Assembly: GCF_020360975.1 (NCBI RefSeq)
Contig: NW_025408673.1
Span: forward strand, 558,001 to 622,000
Source: Hirsutella rhossiliensis
Taxonomy: Eukaryota > Ascomycota > Sordariomycetes > Hypocreales > Ophiocordycipitaceae
Direction: 5' to 3'
Length of the DNA stretch: 64,000 nucleotides
In this document: one piece after another, positions 22,960-34,600 of the stretch
Layout of the letters: each line of letters starts with the position of its first letter
How positions within the stretch are numbered: the stretch's first letter is position 1
The notes under the pieces: generated by a model
The model's database searches: none
Told to the model about the DNA's origin: nothing
What the model saw: only the letters and a program-made list of their open reading frames with translations
Program-made: the position numbers and the translations under genes

Positions 22960-24168
22960 CTTATAAGCTTAAAAGGATTAGAATTTCTATACCTTCTAGT
23001 TATTATAATAAGTACCTTTCTTATATCCTTCTTAGCCCCCTTTTACCCCTTATACTAAAAAAGCTAATTTTAACTAACCTTTTTAACCTCTTTTATAAAG
23101 ATATTAAAAAATATTTCTATTACTTTTATAGTCTATAAGACGATTTTAATAAAGCCTTAAAATTAAGATATATAAGTAAAAGAGTAATAAGCTTAAGTAA
23201 ATAAGACTATCTATAATTTAATCTTCTTTAATAAGTAGGACCCTTTTAAGCTCCCTCTTTATCTTAAGTTAATAGAATTTATAAAGGGAGCTACCTTCTT
23301 TTTAAAGCGAACTACTATATAGTAAAGGGCTTCTTTTACTACCTTAAGTAACTATAAGAGTTACTATAAAGAATACCTTTATAAGATAAAGCTATTAACT
23401 ATTATATATATAGCTATAATAGAATTTATTAATACTATAAAGCTAATCTCTTTTTAAGAAAAAGAGATTATTAAGTAATAGCTTTTAAAACTTTAGACCT
23501 TAATAGCTCTCTTAAAAGGCTATATAACTAGCTATATTATTAAGACCTATATAGCCTACTTAAGGGCTATTTCTATCGCAAAGCGTAGCTTAATTTCGTA
23601 GTTCTTAGAGATATCCCTTAGTAAGAGGGACTAAGGAAGCTAAAAACACTTAGTATAGAAAAAGGAAGAAGGATCTAAAAAGAGGTATAGAAAGGAGGGT
23701 AAGGGTATAAAGGGAAGTAGAAGTAGCGATAGCTTCTTATAAAGGTAGTAAGAGATAAGATAGATATACTAGTAACAGCTAAAAAGGAAGGGAAAAACTA
23801 GTAAAAAGCTTAGTAGTTAAAAGGATATTAGTAGCTTCTTTAAGTAAGATCTTCTTTATTAATTAAGATACTAGATAGGTATAAAAAAGGGTATTAAATA
23901 GAAGAAAAAAGGATAATTAAGAAAATATAATAATTACTCCCTTATTATAATTACTACCGTTATAAGAATTAAATAGCTCTACCCTACCTATCTAACCCCT
24001 TACTCTTAATTTTACCTTTATATATTTTATATATACTTCTTATATCTCTCTTTATAAGAATTTCTACTAACAACCTTTTAGCCTCTTTATAGCTAGCTAA
24101 GTAAGAAGAAATCCTTAAGAAAGCTAACTAATATCTCTTAATAAAAGCACTTTTTAAATAGTAGCTAA
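22960..24168 (+). mobile_element. Copia D (B/C family), 5' internal fragment
   Basis: This plus-strand fragment matches C from its primer-binding site (22960, compare 56294) through gag to the point equivalent to about 57013. It is heavily RIPped. A solo LTR (23574-24059) interrupts it, and it stops at about 24168 where LINE E2 begins. The next part of the same element (C equivalent from about 57034) resumes at 46153, so D is one element split by about 22 kb. Confidence 0.8.
23574..24059 (+). repeat. Solo LTR of the B/C copia family
   Basis: This 486-bp LTR starts TATCGCAAAGCG and ends CTTTATAAGA. It is flanked by ATTTC at 23569-23573 and 24060-24064. The gag sequence of D reads through the site once the LTR and one TSD are removed. 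No internal sequence remains, so it arose by LTR-LTR recombination. Confidence 0.9.
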
Positions 24169-27100
24169 AGAGTAATTACTTTATAAGATTATAAAGGTAA
24201 ATAAAGTTAAGGTCCTCTAAGCTTAATCGCTATACCCTTAATCTAAGATATTAATAGTAATAACTATACTTATTAAGGTAGGTAGCTTAAAGGAAGCTAA
24301 TAAGCTCTATAATTTAAGCTTAGTCCTTAAAGTATAAATCTTTTAATATAAATCTTATAATAAGTCGGTCTAACTATAAAGGTACTATAACTACTATAAG
24401 TATAGCTATATTACTAAGTAGTATATATTAATATAACTCTATAGTAAATATAAAAGTATAGTATATAATAAAAGTAAGTATAAATATAGGGCTAAGAAAG
24501 GTAAAATCCCTTATAACTATATTTTATATTAAGGGAACTACTTATTATAGACCTAAACTTACTTTATAGTAAGTAAAGCCTAGGAAATAATAAGGGAAAA
24601 CTACTTATAATAGCCTTAATAATTTATAAATACTTAGACTTATACTAAGTAATAAGTATTACTTACTATCGAAACCTAAGGCGTTTTAAAATCTATTATA
24701 GTCTAAAAGTAAGGACTAAGTAAACCACGCTAAAATAAAAGGTTAAGCTTAAGATACTTATTAGCTAGTAAGGCTAAGAAGGCTAAACTAAGTATAAATA
24801 ATATTTATAAGTATAGTAAATAAAAAAGCGCTAAGAGATAAAGCGCCTTACTTTTTATATAGACGACCCCTTTTACCTTAACCCTACCTATATATAACTA
24901 AAAGTATTATTCTAGAATATATAAAAGAGATATAGGCTAGCTTAGCTAGCGCTTTACTATTAAGCTAGCTTTAATTTAATAGTACTATAGGAAGTAAAAG
25001 CTATATTAAGAGGTAAGGCCCTGCCTTTTAAAGTAGCGCCCTATAGCTTAGTTTATAGGAAGGGGAGGTATACGCTATATATATATAAAAGGCTTAGGCT
25101 AGGGACTTAGTCGCCTTAGTTTAAATTAAACTAAAGTAAGGTAGTTTTTAAGGATAGTATTAAACTATAAATAATTTACTTACTATTAAGGGCTATAAAG
25201 GCTAGAGTATTATAAGACCTAAGTATAATTAAACTAAAGTACCTTATAATAATAGTAAGGGACTTTAATATTTATTACTTACTTTAAGATAAATATAATA
25301 GAACCTTAAATAGTATAATATAACTTATATAAAAAGCGATAAGACTATAACTTAAACTTATTACTTTAAGAAAGGAGTATATAAGACTTTTTAATAGCTA
25401 AAAGGATAGTACTATTAACTTAGCTTAAGTAATACTAAAGACTAAGATATAGTATACTAGGCTTAATATAGACCTAACTAAGTTTAACTATATCCCTTAA
25501 ACTATTATACTATAGGTTAATACTTAGGCTTAAGCGCTTAAACTAGCCTTAAGGTAAAAAGAAGTAAAAGTAAAGCTAGTTAAAGCTAAGACTATATCTT
25601 AGCTAGGACTATACTAGCTAATACTTTAAACGCTTAAGGATATTAACTAAGACCTAAACTATATCTTTACTACTTTAATATAGATCGCGATAGCTATAGT
25701 TCCGCGCTAAGGGTAAGTATTACTTAAGGGTAATATATAGTTTACCTTAAAGGTAGGAAGGGTAATAAAGGAAGATAAAAAGGTAAGAAGGAAGTATAAG
25801 TAAAAAGGGAGTAAGGTAAACTAAGAGGACTTATATAAAGCGTTTATAGCTTAAAAGTAAACCGTTTATAAAGTAAGGAGGGCTTATTAGTATAAGTTCT
25901 TAAAGGAATTTAGCGCTAATAATACTAAGCTTTAAAATAAGGAAAGGTAAGCTAGACTTTATAATAAGCTATTACTAAAACCGTCTTATATCCCGCCGTT
26001 AATTAAGGAAGGTAAGGACTAACTAATAGAAACCTTTAAAAGGAAGGCTTAAATATTAGCCGCTAAGTTTTTCTTACTAAAAGCTAGTATAACCTAAAGG
26101 CTACCCTAGCTTATAGCTAAGGCGACTCTTATAGTCGACTAATAGATCTAGGTAGCTAACGTTATAATAGCACTAAGTAAAATAGTAAGCTAGAAAGTAG
26201 TAAGCTTAAATAGTATCCTTTTAAGGTTTATTAAAAAGTATAGACTAGCCTTAGTTTAGTAACTAGCTATAATCTTTTATACTTATACTTAACTTTTATA
26301 TTTCTTAGGTTAGTTTTATAGTGCGAATATAATAGTAATTTAAAAGCTAGTTTAACGGTAACTATAGTATATACTTAAAGATATACCTACGCTAATAGTA
26401 ATAGTAGTAGCTAGATACTAAAGGATAAACGGGTCTAAGGGGGATAAAGGAAAAGAAAAAGTACTAAGTAAGGTAAGGTAAAGGTAAAGAGGGCTAAAAA
26501 AGGGTATATTAATAAAAGAGGATATAGAAGAAGATAATAATATAAGATACTATTTACTAGCTAAGGAGGAAAAAAGACCTCTTTTATAAACCGAATTTTC
26601 CCTCTTTCTTTCTTAGATAAATAAGAGCTAAGGGATTATTTAATTAAGAAGAGGGCTAGCTAAAGACTTTACTAAGGATCTTACTAAGGACCCTACTAAA
26701 GACTTTACTATATAGGCTATATATATTCCTTAGGGTATAGATGCCCTTATTAAACTAAGTAAAAGGCTAGAAGCTTACTATATAATAAGGGGATAAAAAC
26801 TAATTTCTTTCTTACTTATAGTAAGGAAAGTACTTAAGTAAATACTAGCTTAAAAGATTATAAGAGTAAGAAAAGTAAATAGTATTATATTAAATAAATA
26901 AATAAGGAATTAAAAGGAACGCTTTATAAAGGTAGTAATCCTATTAATAATAAAACTAATATATATAACCTAAGCTTAAGGGGTATTATATTATTTTTAT
27001 AGCTAGATATTAAAGGTATATTCTATATAGTTAACTATAATAAGCTTATAAGGGAACTAAAGCTTAAGGGATACTTTAAATAGCTTATAAGCTTAATATA

Positions 27101-27600
27101 AAGCTTTATAAGTAATAAAAGATTAACCTTTTACTTTAATAAAAAGACCTTAAAACTAACTTAAGTATTAATAGGAGTCCTTTAAAGCTCCCTTTTATCT
27201 TTAATCTTATTTCTATACTATATAACCCCTTTATATAAAAGGCTTATTAGCTTTACTAATAATATAAATATAGTTAATATTAAACTTAATAAGGCTATTA
27301 TAATAATATACTAAAAAAAGGCTTAAAAGGTATATATAAAGTAAGCGACTAAGTTTATAGTTACTTTTAAACTATTAAAAAGAAAGTTAATATACTTTAT
27401 ATAAAGGAGATAAGTAATAATAATACTAGTTTACCTTAAAGCTAATATAATAATACTAGTTTAAGAGGCCCGCTTACTAAGAGTTTAAATATACTAAAAA
27501 TTATATTAAAAGGTATACTTAAAATAGCTATAAGTAAAGATAAAGCGCTAGACTATAGTCCTAACTAAGCTTATAGTATCTATATAAGGCTATACCTTAC
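24169..27600 (+). mobile_element. LINE E2, 5'-truncated, first segment
   Basis: Plus-strand copy of LINE E, the reverse complement of 9872-12769. Its 5' end (AGAGTAATTAC...) lies inside copia D and is shorter than E1, typical of incomplete target-primed reverse transcription. It continues at 36561 after gypsy F. It contains endonuclease and reverse transcriptase remnants. Confidence 0.75.
24900..27600 (+). pseudogene. Degraded LINE E ORF2 (endonuclease and reverse transcriptase), copy E2
   Basis: Endonuclease motifs are D-F-N-I-Y-Y at 25261 and S-T-I-N-L-A near 25407-25430 (family: S-T-I-D-L-T/A). The reverse transcriptase spans about 26000-27600. It shows D-I-K-G-x-F near 27005, a G-V-x-x-S-S-L-L-S-L-I-L-F box near 27175-27215 (family: GVPQGSPLSPILF) and F-T-N-N at 27252-27263 for F-A-D-D. 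About 26400-26570 is a Lys-rich stretch that may be an insertion. The frame continues past gypsy F for about 500 bases from 36561. It is closest in plan to APE-type fungal LINEs. RIP stops are abundant. Confidence 0.72.
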
Positions 27601-27798
27601 TATTATAAGGTAAGTAAAGGGTTATACTATAAGTGCCTTTTATTATATTATAATAATAAGCTATATAGGATCTAACTATACGCCGCGCTTACTATTACTA
27701 AATACGCGTTTATATATATAGCTTACCTTACCTTATAACGCTATCGGCTAAGGTCTAGGCTAATACCTAGACTTATACTAAGGGTAAATACCCTTATA
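27601..27798 (-). repeat. 3' LTR of gypsy F
   Basis: This 198-bp repeat equals 36363-36560 in length, with TATTATA... and ...CCCTTATA ends consistent with RIPped TG/CA. On the minus strand it is preceded by the purine-rich tract AAAGAGAGGGGTAGGGA (27804-27820). Confidence 0.92.
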
Positions 27799-28061
27799 TA
27801 AGGTCCCTACCCCTCTCTTTATAGGCGGTCCCTTATAACGTTAATCTTATACCTCGGCGTATAGCTAAGAGGTAAATAACCTACTAGCGCGCTCTTATTA
27901 CTTTTTCCTCTTAACTATATTATTATTATTATTATTAATAGTAGTAGCTATAACTATAACTATAAGTCTCCTAGCGCCTAGCTATATACTACCGCCTATA
28001 TACGAGCTAGCCTATACCTATATTAGTTATTTAAATAATTTAATATATCCTCCCTTACCTT

Positions 28062-29010
28062 ATCTTACTTCTCTACTAAGATCGATGACTTTATCGATCG
28101 CGCCCTTACCTCGCCCGCTACCCCGCTTACTACCCCCGCCGCCTTAGTCGCGCCTACCGCCGCTCCGCGCTACCCGCTACCCGGCTTCTTAGCCGTTAAC
28201 TTTACTACCTACGCCGCCGCCGCCCCCGCTACGCTCCCCGCTATTAGCCGCCGCGATAACGCCGACGATAACGATAATAATAATAAGCATAGGTCCTCGC
28301 TACCCTCCTCTATAAGCCCCTCCGCCCTTATTCTCATAAGTATTACTAACTCCTTATATTAGTATAAGCGCGCTATAGCCTAGGGCGCTACCCGCGATTC
28401 CCTTTATATATAGTATACCTTATAGTCCCTCCCCTACGCCGACTAGGCCGGCCGCCCTTACAATAGCTACTTTTTATACGCTTAGGCTAGCCGCGCCTAT
28501 AAGGTTACGCCGCCTATCCTTGCCTATACTACCGCGGCTTAGAGCGCTATAGAGCTAGGTAAGGACTAAAATAAGGCTAAGCGCGCCTTAACCGCCGCCG
28601 CCGCTACCTATTATAACTTATAGTTCCTTAAGCGCGCTGCCCTTATACCTAAGTACGTAAGCTCCTTTTCCTATACTCTCTATAGCGCTAACTCTCTCTC
28701 TCTTAGGGGCACTATCGCCGCCGCCTTAGCCGCCCCCGCTACCTCTACCGCCGCCGCCTTTACTACTACTAGCACCGCCGCCGCCGCCGCCGCCGTCCCT
28801 AACGCCGCCGCTGTCGCCGCTTAGCTAGGTAGCCTAGAGGGCTAGATCCGCGCCCTCGAGGCCGGGGCCGCGCCTTATACTAAGGAGGAGGACGAGGAGG
28901 AGAATAAGGAGAAGGATAAAGATAACCGTTTAATAGTCGAGACCCCGCTAAAGAAAAAGGCCCGCTAGGCCTAGTCTATACGCCCTTAAGCGCGCCCGTA
29001 AGGGCTAATA
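28062..29010 (+). pseudogene. GC-rich reading frame antisense to gypsy F, unknown product
   Basis: Between pol and the 3' LTR, on the strand opposite to F's genes, lies a GC-rich region. Its plus-strand translation is Ala/Pro/Thr-rich at first, with long GCC runs near 28778-28800. It then gives an acidic Glu/Asp/Lys segment (about 28880-28925) followed by P-L-K-K-K-A-R, which resembles a nuclear localisation signal. The frame is broken by RIP stops (W/Q to stop). A second copy lies in the duplicated unit from 29560. I do not recognise it. It could be an antisense accessory gene or a captured host fragment. Confidence 0.45.
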
Positions 29011-29559
29011 TAATTTATTTATACTACCGCTAACCTAAGTACGCCCTGCCTATTATCTATAGTCGCGGTATCTATAATATATACCTATAGCTTATATTAG
29101 TATAGCGACCGCCGCGGGCTTAGTGCCCCGCTACTTTCTTAGGGAAGGGGTATAGTCTCTCTTATATCTTAAGGTACTAACTACTTTACCGCTAAGGGGG
29201 TAGCTTCTCTCGCTAAGCTATTATTTTCCTTTACTAGCTTATAAAGGGCCTTAAACTTATTTAAAGCTACCGCGCCCTTAAACTTAGAAGCTAGCTCCTA
29301 TATTAAGTCTTAATAGCCGCGCTACTTAATAAGGACTTCGCGCCTCCTACCGCGGCCTATATTCTTTTAATAAGCTACCTATAACTCCTTTACTAAGAAC
29401 TCTTCCTCCCCTTTAATAAAGATAGTAGCTAGTTAAGGGTCTATTATTTCTTAGCCTAGTAAGGGGCCTATAATAGCGCGATAAAGGAGGTCGACGTTAA
29501 TCGTACTATAGATATTAAAGGGTAGCCCCTCTAGCTCTACGGTCTATAGACTTAGCACC
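28251..29559 (-). repeat. 1.3-kb tandem duplication unit in gypsy F, copy 1
   Basis: This 1309-bp unit starts CCGCGATAACGCCGACGATAA and is repeated directly from 29560. The two copies differ by scattered transitions. This copy lacks the SINE found in copy 2. Confidence 0.9.
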
Positions 29560-30350
29560 CCGCGATAACGCCGACGATAATAATAATAATAATAAGTATA
29601 GGTCCTCGCTACCCTCCTCTATAAGCCCCTCTACCCTTATTCTCGCGAGTATTACTAACTCCTTATACTAGTATAAGCGCGCTATAGCTTAGGGCGCTAC
29701 CCGCGATTCCCTTTATATATAGTATGCCTTATAGTCCCTCCCCTATACCGACTAGGCCGGCCGCCCTTATAATAGCTACTTTCTATACGCTTAAGCTAGC
29801 CGCGCTTATAAGGTTACGCTGCTTATCCTTACCTATACTACCGCGGCTTAGAGCGCTATAGAGCTAGGTAAGGACTAAAATAAGGCTAAGCGCGCTTTAA
29901 CCGCCGCCGCCGCTACCTACTATAACTTATAGTTCCTTAAGCGCGCCGCCCTTATACCTAAGTACGTAAGCTCCTTTTCCTATACTCTCTATAGCGCTAA
30001 CTCTCTCTCTCTTAGGGGTACTATCGCCGCTGCCTTAGCCGCCCCCGCTACTTCTACCGCCGCCGCCTCTACTACTACCGGCACCGCCGCCGCCGCCGCC
30101 GCTGTCCTTAACGCCGCCGCCGTCGCTGCTTAGCTAGGTAGCCTAGAGGGCTAGATACGCGCCCTTAAGGCCGGGGCCGCGCCTTATACTAAGGAGGAGG
30201 ACGAGGAGGAGAATAAGGAGTAGGATAAAGATAACCGTTTAATAGTTAAGACCCCGCTAAAGAAAAAGGCCTACTAAGCCTAGTCTATACGCCCTTAAGC
30301 GCGCCTATAAGGGCTAATATAATTTATTTATACTACCGCTAACACCCTCG

Positions 30351-30363
30351 TAGTATAGTAGTT
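30351..30363 (+). promoter_or_regulatory. Pol III A box of the SINE
   Basis: TAGTATAGTAGTT corresponds to the D-arm A box of tRNA genes (TAGTATAGTGGTT in tRNA-Asp-like genes) with one TG-to-TA change. Confidence 0.65.
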
Positions 30364-30402
30364 ATATACCTAGGAAGCCTACTAGCTATAACGCTAGAGT
30401 TA

Positions 30403-30412
30403 GTTCGAATCC
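30403..30412 (+). promoter_or_regulatory. Pol III B box of the SINE
   Basis: GTTCGAATCC matches the B-box consensus GGTTCGANTCC from its second base on. It lies 39 bases after the A box, a normal internal-promoter spacing. Confidence 0.75.
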
Positions 30413-31668
30413 GGCCGGGGGCATAATTAATTTTTAGTCGGAGTAGTAGACTACGCTAACCTACTTATTAATTAGCTAATTAGCGCTTCTAGAAGCGCTT
30501 ATAAATATACTAGCAGTCTAGCCCCGCTATAAGTAGGCCGGCCCGGACCTCGCCTACCCGGACCTAGCGACGAATTCGTTAGGACCTCCCCCTGACCTTA
30601 GTCCGGGCCCCCCGACCGGGAAAACAAAAAACCTAGGGCCGATACTAGCAACTCGATAAGTACGGCGCGAAGCCGGTGCGATAACCCGACTACCGGCCCG
30701 GCTAAAGGCCGGCATTAATAAAAAAATAGCCCGCTAAGCCTTACGGCGGAAAAATAAGGCAGAGCCCGGGAAGATATCGTTATAGGATAAGGTCGGAGAT
30801 AATTATATAATTAACTATTAACCGTTAACTAAAAAAAAAAAAAACGCTCGTATTACCGATTAACGCTATATACCCCGCGTACGTAAAGGAGTTACTTTCT
30901 AAGGTCACTTTATAGCGGGGCTAATACGATTCCGACTAACTATAACGATACCTAAGATAGCCGGCGTAAGATTCCTACGTATTGTAACCGCGACCCGGTA
31001 TAAGGGCGGACTAGCTACGAAAGAGGGGAGGGTTTTCCTCTAGGCACTCTAGTTTTTCCCTCCTATTTAACGTCGAAGTTCTAGATACCTTTAGATAGGT
31101 TACTAGTATAATCTTAATAATAATAATAATATACTACCGCTAACCTAAGTACGCCCTGCCTATTATCTATAGTCGCGGTATCCGTAATATATACCTATAG
31201 CTTATATTAGTATAGCGACCGCCGCGGGCTTAGTGCCCCGCTACTTTCTTAGGAAAGGGGTATAGTCTCTCCTATATCTTAGGGTACTAACTACTTTACT
31301 ACTAGGGGGGTAGCTTCTCTCGCCGGGCTATTATTTTCCTTTACTAGCTTATAAAGGGCCTTAAACTTATTTAAAGCTACCGCGCCCTTAAACTTAGAAG
31401 CTAGCTCCTATATTAGGTCTTAATAGCCGCGCTACTTAATAAGGACTTCGCGCTTCCTACCGCGGCCCACGTTCTTTTAATAGGCTGCCTATAACTCCTT
31501 TACTAAGAACTCCTCCTCCCCCTTAATAAAGATAGCGGCTAGTTAAGGGTCTATTATTTCTTAGCCTAGTAAGGGGTCTATAATAGCGCGATAAAGGAGG
31601 TCGACGTTAATCGTACTATAGATACTAAAGGGTAGCCCCTTTAGCTCTATAGTCTATAGACTTAGTAC

Positions 31669-34600
31669 CCTCTTTACTATATACTTAGCGTATAGCTAGT
31701 TAAGCTTCTTTTTTAGCCTTATCGACCTATAGTTATAGAGGTCTAGCTAGACCTTATCCCCTACCGCGAACCTATCTATAAGATCCCGCGACTTATTAGC
31801 CTAGTACTCTTAGTCTTAGGCGGTAGACGCTATCGAAGATTAGTAGAACTCCGAAACTTATTATAGCTTTTATATAAAGGTAGACGCCTTACCCTTTAGG
31901 GAGCTAGCTAAGTAGCGCTCTACGCCTATATCTATAGTAATAGGCTATGCTAACGGCGGTTTAAACCTATATAGCGTAAGGAAGGGGGATATATTAATAG
32001 ATAAGTTTAACCTACCGTTAAGCGCTATCTAAGCTATAGGAAGCTACTTATCTTAGTCTACTTAGTTATAAGCTATTACCCTTTAAAGGTAAGCTTAAAC
32101 TTCTTAGTTAAGGCATTTAGGCCCCTTATTAGTCTATAAGTAATAAGCCGTACTTAGTAACTAAGTAACTTAGAGTAGCTTATAGAGGTACTACTAAAAG
32201 CGGCCGGTTTAATTAGTGCCTCTATTACTAGTAATCGAGGCTAGCTACTAATAAAAGCAGGCGTAGTACTAAAGGAAGCGCTCGGCGTAGGCCTTTACTT
32301 TTATAAATAATATTAGCTTTAGTATTACTTCCTTACTTAGACGGTCCTTAATTACCTAGAGATTATAGTTACCGCCTACTATAAGGGGGAGGTCCGTAAT
32401 AAAGTCTATCTATATATATATATAGAACCGGTCGGGGACTAGTAGTAACTTTAATAGCCCCCTCTTAAGCGCTCGCTAGATCTTTAAGTAGCTATAGATA
32501 TTATAGTTATAAAGGAAACGGTAGACGTATAATACTATAAGTAGCTAGTAAAAGTCCTAGCTAATCGCTACTAGCGTGCCCTTATAGCTAGGATAGCCGA
32601 TTACACTTAAGTTATAGATTATCTATATAATCTGCCCTCTTAACCTATCCCGCTCCTTAACTTCTAAGGGGGCCGCCCTAGCTACGGCCTTTATTATCGC
32701 CGGCGCGCCTAGGACCTATAGCCTACCTTTATAGTAAAGGTAGCTATAGGGGTCGATATAGTAGTCGCCTACTTAGACTTTTAAACTAAGGCCGCGGTTA
32801 AGTAAGCGCGCCCCCGCCTCTATAGCGCGGCGTACGCTCGTATATATACTATCTTATACCGCTAGCTAGTCCTATAAGCGTTAGAGCTCCTTATCTTAAA
32901 AGATACGCCGAGGGACGTCGGGCGCACCCTTAGGGGGGGCCGGGACCCCGGCCGCTCTTAGGGGGTTACCCTCCGCCCTTAATAGAGTAGCGCTAAGGTA
33001 AGTTTAGAGCGCCTTATTTAGGATTATCTATATATCTCGCGTATCGAGGTCTATAAAGGTAGGCCGGTCTTACTCTCTCCGTAAGAGGGCGTCTAAGACT
33101 ATAGCCTCCTTACTTAGTCTATACTTAATATAGAACTAAAAGTATAAGAGATACTTCGCCTAGCGCGCTTACCGCTCTAAAAGATACTATTAGGTTATAA
33201 AGTATTTAAGGTTCTTATAGTCTATAAGGATCTTAAAGCTCTTATAGCTATAGAGCTCCGCTTACTACTACTTAAGGTAGCTAATAATCGCTAATATCTC
33301 CTTATTATAGATTAGGTAGTTCCTCTTTACTATAGTAAGCTTACGCGAGTAGAACGCTACTAGCCTCCTTTACCCTTTTACTTCTTAAGATAGGGTTCCC
33401 TTAAGTATATAGCCGCTATAGTCTACTTCTATAGTTAAGGGATTACCGAAGTCTTACTATAGTAGTACTAAGGCCTACGAGAATAAGTCCTTAAGGGTTT
33501 AGAACGCCTCTACCTATATAGGTCCCTAGGAGAAGGGGGCCCTATCCCCTATTAGCTTATTAAGCGGTAGTATAATCCGCGAGAACTCCTTAATAAAGAC
33601 CTAGTAGTAGTTAGCGAAGCTAAGGAAGCTCTATATACCTTATTATAATATCAGGGTTACTTAGTCGCGGATAGCTTAGATCTTAGCTAGGTCTACTTAT
33701 ACGCTTACGCCCGCGATAATAATAAAGCTAAGGTATTTAACGCGCTTAATACTAAATTTATATTTATCTAGGTCTAGGTATAAGCTATGCTTTGCTAAGC
33801 GGTTTAGTACCTTTTATACCTTCTATATATAGTCTTTATAGCTCCCGCTTAAATAGATAAGAATATTATCTATATATATAGACGCGAACTTATTAAGGAA
33901 ACCCTTAAGTACTTAGTTAATATAACGTTAAAACGTAGCTAGGGCACCTATTAAGCTAAAGGGGGTAACTATCTACTTAAATAAGCTATATCTTATATAG
34001 AACGCTATCTTCTACTCCTCCCTATACGCTATTTATACCTTATAGAACGCTTAGATAACGTTAAGCTTTATAAACTACTTTACCTTTACTAGGTTATAGA
34101 GGGTCTCTCCTATAAGCGGAAAGGGGTACCGGTCTAGGCGTATAATCGCGTTTAATACTTAGTAGTCTATATAGAAGCGAAGTCCCCCCCCTAGCTTCTA
34201 TATAAATAAGACTAGAGCCGCCGCCTTAGAGGAGCTAGCCCTAATAAATCCTTTATCGAGGAGGTCTATAAAGGTCTTTTTTAATACTAGTAGTTCCTCT
34301 TATAATATACTATATAGCGGCCTAAATAGCGGGGGAAGCTCCTTACCGTTATCCTTTATATAGAGCGGTATTAAGTAGTCTATACCTAGCTTATAGGGGT
34401 TTAACTTATCGGCCTCGCTCTTTTAAAAGAGCGGTAGTAGGTCGTAGAACCGTAGCGGGATAGCCTACTATAGCTCCTCTTCTAATAAAGGGCGCTTCGG
34501 TTATAGCGCTTTCTTAATATCCGCTAGGCTAACCGCGTAGATCGACGCTATAGCTACGGCTAGCCCCTTCCGCCTATAGATTTACCGTATTATACTTACG

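Larger units (their letters stand above)
30344..30423 (+). ncRNA. tRNA-like head of the SINE
   Basis: The 80-nt region begins near CCCTCG and ends CGGGGGCA. The terminal bases pair as an acceptor stem with one G-T. CCGGC before them pairs with the 5' side of a T-arm around TTCGAAT. The centre is too diverged to assign an anticodon. Part of a SINE, not a working tRNA. Confidence 0.7.
30344..31130 (+). mobile_element. tRNA-derived SINE
   Basis: A 787-bp insertion flanked by a 14-bp target duplication, ATACTACCGCTAAC (30330-30343 and 31131-31144). Copy 1 of the duplicated unit shows the empty site. The first ~80 bases are tRNA-like with pol III A and B boxes, and the T-stem and acceptor-stem bases can pair. 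The end is a (TAA)n run from about 31114. The last ~190 bases resemble the 3' tail of LINE E (window 1-195) and the block ending at 46152. It keeps more CpA/TpG than F. It encodes no protein and would depend on LINE E enzymes. Confidence 0.88.
29560..31668 (-). repeat. 1.3-kb tandem duplication unit in gypsy F, copy 2 (carries SINE)
   Basis: This is a direct repeat of 28251-29559. Removing the SINE and one target duplication (801 bp) leaves about 1308 bp, equal to copy 1. At its right end (CTTAGTACCC) F continues into single-copy pol sequence. Confidence 0.9.

Noticed and set aside
28778..28800. (GCC)n microsatellite as an independent feature
   Set aside because: It lies inside a longer Ala-rich reading frame and is repeated at 30083-30100 by the F tandem duplication.
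30344..30423. A functional tRNA gene
   Set aside because: It is fused to a 700-bp body with a (TAA)n end and target duplications, the anticodon arm does not fold well, and it carries RIP changes. It is the head of a SINE.
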